A stretch of DNA of 64,000 nucleotides from Ampullaceana balthica (Eukaryota > Mollusca > Gastropoda > Lymnaeidae): assembly GCA_944989445.1 (NCBI GenBank), contig CALYLW010000322.1, positions 527,723 through 591,722 of the forward strand, written 5' to 3'. Of the stretch, positions 13,101-21,802 are shown one piece after another. A program made the position numbers and the translations under genes. The notes below the pieces were generated by a model that was not told where the DNA came from, made no database searches, and saw only the letters and a list, made by a program, of their open reading frames with translations. Position 1 is the first letter of the stretch; each line of letters begins with the position of its first letter.

Positions 13101-14359
13101 TGTGAGGACCACAAACCTTTTTCTGTTAAAGTCAAACTGTTACAGTCGGCATCATTATATATGCATGGATTTATATTCAAGTAAGATGTTTGTTTCAAAC
13201 TAAATTAATTACATGTGTATTTATAAGACTCGTGCATTCATTTTATAACATTGCTTAATATACTTATAATATAATATGCTTATATACCTGTAAGATCTTT
13301 GTGTCACTGTCAAAGTCTACGTCGTTGTAAGATTAAGTTTTGAACTAATGTAACATATATTTAGATGTGACATTTAGCTAAAAATACATACATTGTTGTC
13401 ATTTGGCATTTATTTTATCATATCTTAAAAAATCTCTCTTTAATTCTATATATCAAATACCATTAATTTTTAGTTTAGATTGTCTAGTAAAATCAATATC
13501 TGATCTACTTTATATGCTCGATATCACCAATATACCACTTTGATATGCCTAAATCATTCAATAACTAATTTAGTGTGTTTCATTTAATTTTAAAAATATA
13601 CTATATTGCCTCATTTACATATCTACTTCAATATGTTCAATATCATCAATACGTACTTTAGTATGTCTGATATCATCAACATCTACTCTAATATGATTTA
13701 GATCATCCAAATTTACTTTAATATCTACTCTAGTATATACTATCTATGTATGTAAATTTCCATAATAAGCTCACTTGTAAAAGTTTCATTGCCAACTTGC
13801 AGAAGCTCTCACAGTAACTGTCAATCATGAACCAAAAGAAAGAAATGCCGAGATTTTTATCTTAAAGAACTCAACCATGACCATCGAATGTCTGGCTAAA
13901 ACTACCAACAATTCGATCATCTTGTCCGTCAGGTTCAAAGATCACGTGATCATGACAGTTTCTAACCAATCACGGCTTGTTTATGACGTAGACAATGCCC
14001 AGTGCGAGGATGCTGGCAGATATAGCTGCAATGTTGATTTTACTGACAGTGGAATTTCTGTGGAATATTTCATTCTCATAGATATGGATTGTAAGTTCTA
14101 AGAAATATTTCATAGATATGGATTGTAAGTTGTAAGGAATATTTAATTTTCATAGATGTGGATTGTAAATTGTAAGGAATATTTCATTTCATAAAAATGG
14201 ATAGTCTGTTCAAAGTAATATTTCATTTTCATAGATATGGATTCTAAGTTGCAAAGAATATTTCATTTTTATAGATAGGTATTGTAAGTTGTAAAGAATA
14301 TTTCATTTTCATTCATATGGATTGATGGATTGTGAGTTTAAAAGAATATTTCATTTGAA

Positions 14360-14445
<86 letters not shown>

Positions 14446-17400
14446 GCCTGCCAACCCTCCCGATTTTTTCGGGATTATACGGATTTTTTACCCATGCTTA
14501 CGAAATCCCGATAAGACCCTTAATCTCCCGATTTTCAGAAGAAAAAAAAATTCACCATGAAAAATCCGAATGCGAAAAAATTATAAAAAGAAAAAGCTAA
14601 TACTAATAATGGCGGTGATTTCGAAAATGAAAATGCCACTTCCTAGGTTTTTTCCTGTACTTCCGTTATCCAAGCGAACCGCGATATCTAACTATTTCTT
14701 CGTTGGCCATCCGATCGTACATTATTCCTTTTACTGCTTTTACCAGCCTAATTATAATTAAAAAAATTCAGCTGTTCTGTGACTTAAAAAAAAATGGATA
14801 CATTTGTAAGGAACGCTGCTAAAAACGGTTTTCCAGTGACTGAGCTTACTAGTACTAAGACTAGTCTAACTAAACAAATAAAGAAAAGACGTCATTGGGA
14901 AATTCGTTTTCGAAACAGTATCAGTATTTGGAAAAACACTCGCCTGTGTCCGTGGCGAAACATTTGCAATCTGTGCCAGACCTAATTATCTTTTGAAAGT
15001 GGTGGGTTCAATAACAATAAAAAAATAGTTTAATGCAAAAATTACAACTGCTGATTAGTAAAGTAAAAGTAGTGAATCTACATCTGTTAACAATTACTTT
15101 GTTATTATTGTTGAAGGAATAGGAAATTCAGATATGAGATGGAAAGTTTTATTTACCATCCTACTTTTTGGAAGAAATAAAGATTTTTCTAAAACCTATC
15201 TTTTTAATGCCAGATTCAAAGAAATGTTTCCAGAAAAATCACAATGAAACAAGAGCAATCATTAATTCGGTTAATTCAGATGAATGATACTCTTTCTAAA
15301 GTTTCTAACTAAAAACTAATATTTATCTAAAAGCAAAGCTAACTTCAGTTGACGAAAGAACTGTTCAAGTTCAAAAAGGCCACTAGGGAAATGCTGGAAA
15401 GCTGAACTCTATGCAGCCTCTGTTCATATGTGAAAAACATGGTTATTCTCTAGTGTATCTGAATGCAATGTAAACATTTCCAGTATTCTGTGGTGTTCTG
15501 TAGACACTTAAATTAAAAGATAATGGATTTAACTTATTACTTTATATTTATTTAGTATGTAGTTCTTAAACCAGCGCCGTGGGGAACTGCAACGCCGCGC
15601 GTGGACCCCTCTACAGATTTTTTTTCTTGGCAGGTTGGCAGGCCTGATATATATATATATATTATATATATATGAATTTTAAGGTTAATATTTTGTCAAA
15701 CATTCGCAACTTGACTAAAATATTATGAATTTTTATGTAGAATAAATCAACACCAACGAATGTCTGAAGTGTGTTAATTTTTTAACAAAATTAGTTAAAA
15801 TGAAGGTGAAAGCTTAAGTGAAACAAATAATTTAGACAAAATTAATACATTTTTAAAAATAAAACTCAGAAAATGTTGTCTTTGTTCCTAGTTTAGGAGA
15901 CCGGTAATGGAAAAGTGCAAAATGACAACAACAAAAAATGATATATTGTCTTGGTCCAATTGTCTGTAACGTTTTATTCCTTTATCCTCTTATTTCAACT
16001 GTTTCTAAAATGTGGTAGATGTCAGAAACATTTATGCCCTTTAATAATGTTACTTTCGGTTTGTTTGTTTACATTCCCATGTAACATCATCTATTGTCCT
16101 TGTTCTACCGTTTCATTTCTCTATTGTCATCTATTTAACGCCCGTAATTTTTCTCTATAATTGTCTATCCTATATAACATTTCGATATAGGCATAGGTTC
16201 ATTTTAATATTTTACTATTGCATTTTATATCTTGTAATATTTCTTTATTGTTTTGAGTCTTCTGTAACATTTCTGTATTGTTCTATGTCCAATGATGTAA
16301 CATTTCCGTATTGTTCTAGGTCAAGCGACTGTAACATTGTCTATTTACCAGATGGTAGCCACCCCCTCACATCATATCGTGACAAGCGTGGGCTCAGATC
16401 TGTACTTTAACTGTACTGTAAATTACGCCAAGGAAGATTTTTATTTGGAAATTCTTAAGAATGACAAAGTTCTTACAAAACAATATGACATCTCTACTGT
16501 GACCTTTAACCTTTCGGTGGCTGGCTGCAATGACTCGGATGTCTACACATGTCGATATACTCAACTAAAACTAAAGGCGAAATCTACGAGCTCACCTTTG
16601 TTCATGGGCGTAAAGAATTGTGTGTATCTGTTTTCAAGAAATTAGTTTATTAGTGTGCAGATATGTAGATATTTTGTTAGTGATTTAATTTACGCTAATT
16701 AATAATAATAAGCTTTTTTCAAATAAATTAATTTATATTTGGAACCTACAATAATAAATTAATGGCACTAATTTTTATATAGCGATAAGATTCCCTAAAT
16801 ACATTGTTTTAAACTTTGATGTTTTTGAGTTTTCAACTAAAGTTAAACAAATAATGTAAAAAAATAAATATATAAATTTCTTATATTTTTAAATTCTGTT
16901 TCATAGGTCCGACCCACATTCTTTCGTTTGATGTAAAAGAAAAAAAGAATTTTAAATATGATGATTATGATGTTTGGCCCAATGCCGATGGAGACGAGCC
17001 TCCGGTAAAGGAACCTGGAAAATACTTTGAACTACGTTGTAATGCTGAGACCTATTCACGTCCGACAACTCTACTGATCAAGTCAGAGTTGGGAAATGTT
17101 CTCAACAGCAAAGAAAACACATCGTACATTTACCAAAAAGCTCTTTACATGACATGTATGGAAAAGGGAAAAGTTGTGTGTCAAATCACGGACCATTTGA
17201 GAAATGAGACGGACTCAAAATCTAGATACATATGGGTGCGCAGATGTGAGTGACTTAATATTTTCTTTGTATCTATCTAGACAAACATGATGTGCAGTGC
17301 CAACAGATCAACCCAGCGCTATTATAAAGTTATCGTTTGAAACTGAATTGATTTTTCTAATATAAAATTAGTCAACACTATCCCAAGTTGACGTCATTTT

Positions 17401-20400
17401 CTAATCCCTGTCCCTCATTTATAATCAAATAGATTTCATAAAACAAAACTTCTAAAAAGCAATTAATAAAGTTCAACATTCGAGTTTCTTCTTCTTCTTT
17501 GTTCTCAATTTTGAGTTGAGTTTTGCGTGCCGACGAGTTTTGCGCCAATTGGCCCGTGGTCTCCGACTTCAGCCTGCTGTTTTATCTGGATGTGCTTCCA
17601 TAGCCTTTGGTCAGCCAAGACCATCTGCAAGGCAGCAGTTGATTTCGGCAGGTGATGCAGCGTTCACAGGCCACGGCTATAAGGGTTCCACGCATTACCC
17701 AGCCACCTTTTATTTCCCTAACTAGTGTTAGGTACCCACTCGAAGCTGGGTGGACTCGGGGACGCCCTAGGCCCTGGGAACAAATCCTTGGCTTGCCATG
17801 GATTCGAACCCGTGACCATCGGTACGCCAGTCGAGCGCGCTGCCACTTCGACCACCGTATCCCCAACATTCGAGTTTACACTTAAAGAAAATATACTTGG
17901 CATCTCCGGACCATTGCGTTAGAAAATATACTTGGCATCTCCGGACCATTGCGGTAGAAAATATACTTGGCATCTCCGGACCATTGCGGTAGAAAATATA
18001 CTTGGCATCTCCGGACCATTGCGTTAGAAAATATACTTGGCATCTCCGGACCATTGCGTTAGAAAATATACTTGGCATCTCCGGACCATTGCGGTAGAAA
18101 ATATACTTGGAATCTCCGGACCATTGCGGTAGAAAATATACTTGGCATCTCTGGACCATTGCGGTAGAAAATATACTTGGCATCTCCGGACCATTGCGGT
18201 AGAAAATATACTTGGAATCTCCGGACCATTGCGTTAGAAAATATACTTGGCATCTCCGGACCATTGCTTTAGAAAATATACTTGGCATCTCCGGGCCATT
18301 GCGTTAGAAAATATACTTGGCATCTCCGGACCATTGCGTTAGAAAATATACTTGGCATCTCCGGACCATTGCTTTAGAAAATATACTTGGCATCTCCGGG
18401 CCATTGCGTTAGAAAATATACTTGGCATCTCCGGACCATTGCTTTAGAAAATATACTTGGCATCTCCGGGCCATTGCGTTAGAAAATATACTTGGAATCT
18501 CCGGACCATTGCGTTAGAAAATATACTTGGAATCTCCGGACCATTGCGTTAGAAAATATACTTGGCATCTCCGGACCATTGCGTTAGAAAATATACTTGG
18601 AATCTCCGGACCATTGCGTTAGAAAATATACTTGGAATCTCCGGACCATTGCGTTAGAAAATTTAAGATTTCTGTTAAGCAGAGAGCAAACTTGGATGTA
18701 AATCATCGCGTTCCTACTATTTACAATAATGGACATTACAGCCACATGTTCATGGGTAGCCGGGCGCAATTTGACTTCCCGGGTATTAACAACTGTGTAC
18801 CCAATCACCAACATTTCAAACAAATTGTTTTACTTCTCACCCACAACTTTTTTCACTTCTCACCCACAACTTGTTTCACTTCTCGCACACAACTTGTTTC
18901 ACTTCTCACCCACAACTTTTTTCACTTCTCACCCACAACTTGTTTCACTTCTCGCACACAACTTGTTTCACTTGTCACCCTCAACTTGTTTCACTTCTCA
19001 CCCTCAACTTGTTTCACTTCTCACCCTCAACTTGTTTCACTTCTCACCCTCAACTTGTTTCACTTCTCACCCACAAATTGTTTCACGTCCCACCCACAAC
19101 TTGTTTCACTTCTCACCCACAACATGTTTCACTTCTCACCCTCAACTTGTTTCACTTCTCAACCTCAAGTTGTTTCACTTCTCACCCACAACTTGTTTCA
19201 CTTCTAAACCCACAACTTGTTTCACTTCTCACCCACAACTTGTTTCACGTCTAACCCACAACTTGTTTCACTTCTCACCCACAACTTGATGACAAAATTC
19301 TATTTCAACAGGTGAACCATCTTTGTGCCACCAAGAAAATCATTTTAAAATGCTCTTCCCAAATCTGTCGCACAGTGCGAGAGCCACCTTCTGTTTTATG
19401 ATGGACAGAACGTTGCACGTAATCCAGGAGATACAACTATTCCACGACGGAAGACTGTTAGAGACGAACTCCACAAGTAAACATGACATTAACATCATGG
19501 CTGACATGACAAATCCATATCAATACACTTTAGATTTGACACTTATCAATATTCAAGTTGAGGACTTCGGGCAGTATTTCATCCACCTAACATTTAATGA
19601 CAGAACTGTGTTGACATTTTTAATAACAGTTCAGTATTCAGGTTAGTCCATACAATGTTTTAATAGGTAGATTAGTTTTCTGCTTTTATCGACAAAGGAA
19701 TATTTGGGTGTTTTCATTAAATGCCTTCTGTTATATCAACATGTTTTATGTTAAGGCAATTCATTTTATTGAATTACGCTTTTGGATTAATTTAGTATTT
19801 TAGACATTGTAGCAATATTTTAAGTCAGAATGTTAAACACTTATCTCTTTTATGAATAATGAGAATCCGGAATTAATCTAAATTATTAATATAAATAAAC
19901 ATTATTAGCAAGATTATATGAATAAATGAAAATTTTCTGGAAATGTTTATGGAACAAAATTCAAGTTTTTAGAACGTATGTTTCTTTCATCTCTCTTGAA
20001 TTGTGTGGTCAAGTTTTATACGTTGTCAGGATGTGAAAAAAATTTTTTTTAATTTTCAATACACCGTAGAATATTTCTAGATAGCTACATTTTCTGTTTA
20101 CAAGTTTTAATTCTTTTAAAAAATGTCAATATTCTTTGTGTCTTGTCTTAAATATGTGTTATCTATACAGACTCTTCTTTATACAGAAGATTAATACGTC
20201 CACAGACCATGCTGGTGTTGCAAAATAAACCCCCCTCCACTAAGAGCCTCCCCCGGCGGATTTATTTTAAATGAATCCTTCAGGGGATAAAACATTTTCC
20301 TCCAGACAAAAAAAAATTATCCCTTACCCTGTAAAATAATTTATCTCCCAAAATAAATCCGCCCTAATCACACTTTCAATATAGCACAAAGAGATCACTC

Positions 20401-21770
20401 AAAACTAGAAGAATAAGGAATAATTACATTTTTTTATTATTGTAATAGTCACACGTATTCACTTAAATAATGTTTATGGTATAGGCGTAAATATTGAGAA
20501 ATATGAGGGGTGACGAACACACCTTTGGCATCTCTCAGGGGCGTGACAATTTTTTTTAAAATTTCTTAATTGCTTGAATTTTTTTCGCTTTACAAATTGA
20601 CTCACTGTCAGTTGGAGGTATAAGTCAGTTTGTGGGTGAATAAAGGTAGTTGTTGTTTGTTGTTTTGTTTTGTTTCATAAAGGCAGGGTTTATGTCTTTG
20701 AAGGCATGAGTTTGTGTTGCTACTGTAAACGATAAATTCGCACAAATGTCAGGTGTTCAGACGGTGAGAAAGTTTCTTACCATCTGGAGCATCGGTCTAC
20801 ACGTTCAGTTGACTCAGTTGAAAATATATCAACCCACTGTTGTACACCACTGATTTAGAGAACATATAACTTGATTATCTAAAGGACTCCACCGTTTGAT
20901 CCCATCCTAGTGGCGTGAAGGGCGCGAGTAACTCAGGGGCGTGAAGGGCGCGACTAACTCAGGGGCGTGAAGGTCGCGACTAACTCAGTGGCGTGAAGGG
21001 CGCGACTAACTCAGTGGCGTGAAGGGCGCGACTAACTCAGGGGCGTGAAGGGCTTGACTAACTCAGGGGCGTGAAGGGCGCGACTAACTCAGTGGCTTGA
21101 AGGGTGCGACTAACTCAGGGGGTGAAGAGCGCGACTAACTCAGGGGTAAAGAGCGCGACTAACTCAGTGGCGTGAAGGGCGCGACTAACTCAGTGGCGTG
21201 AAGGGCTTGACTAACTCAGGGGCGTGAAGGGCGCGACTAACTCAGTGGCGTGAAGAGCGCGACTAACTCAGGGGATAAAGAGCGCGACTAACTCAGTGGC
21301 GTGAAGGGCGAAACTAATGTTTTTATAAACTACAACTTTACTTGAAGTTGCTTAAATTTTTTAACAGTGTGTTCACCCAAAATTAAATTACATCATTATG
21401 TTGTGTTTCTCATCACTTTTGTACAAAGGCATTCGTTTGGTGTATAAAGACAGATGTGCTTTGAGTTGTTGGTGCGATTCTAAGATACGGTAAATCAACA
21501 CAATGTCTCCAGCAGAAATCCGCCGTGAAAGTCGTGAATAGGGGCGGGGGTGGGGGCTATAAACGGCTATTAGGGTTCCACGCAATACTAAGCCGCCTTT
21601 GTTTCCCGAATTAGTGTTAGGTACCCTTTTGGATCTGGGTGTGCTCAGGGACTCCCTTGGCCCAGGGAACAAATCCCTGACTTCACGGAGATTCGAACCC
21701 GTGACCATCACTTGGGAATCAAGTGATTGCTACTAAACGTTAATAATAATAATTATTATTATTATTAGTA

Positions 21771-21802
<32 letters not shown>

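Noticed and set aside
12976..13203. 75-codon + frame with SFRWKANKKLLRPDSP
   Set aside because: No splice-compatible boundaries and no domain; the minus strand is equally open here.
18632..19289. Repeat frames FTSHPQLVSLL as proteins
   Set aside because: They derive from the 23-bp array that precedes the acceptor at 19311.
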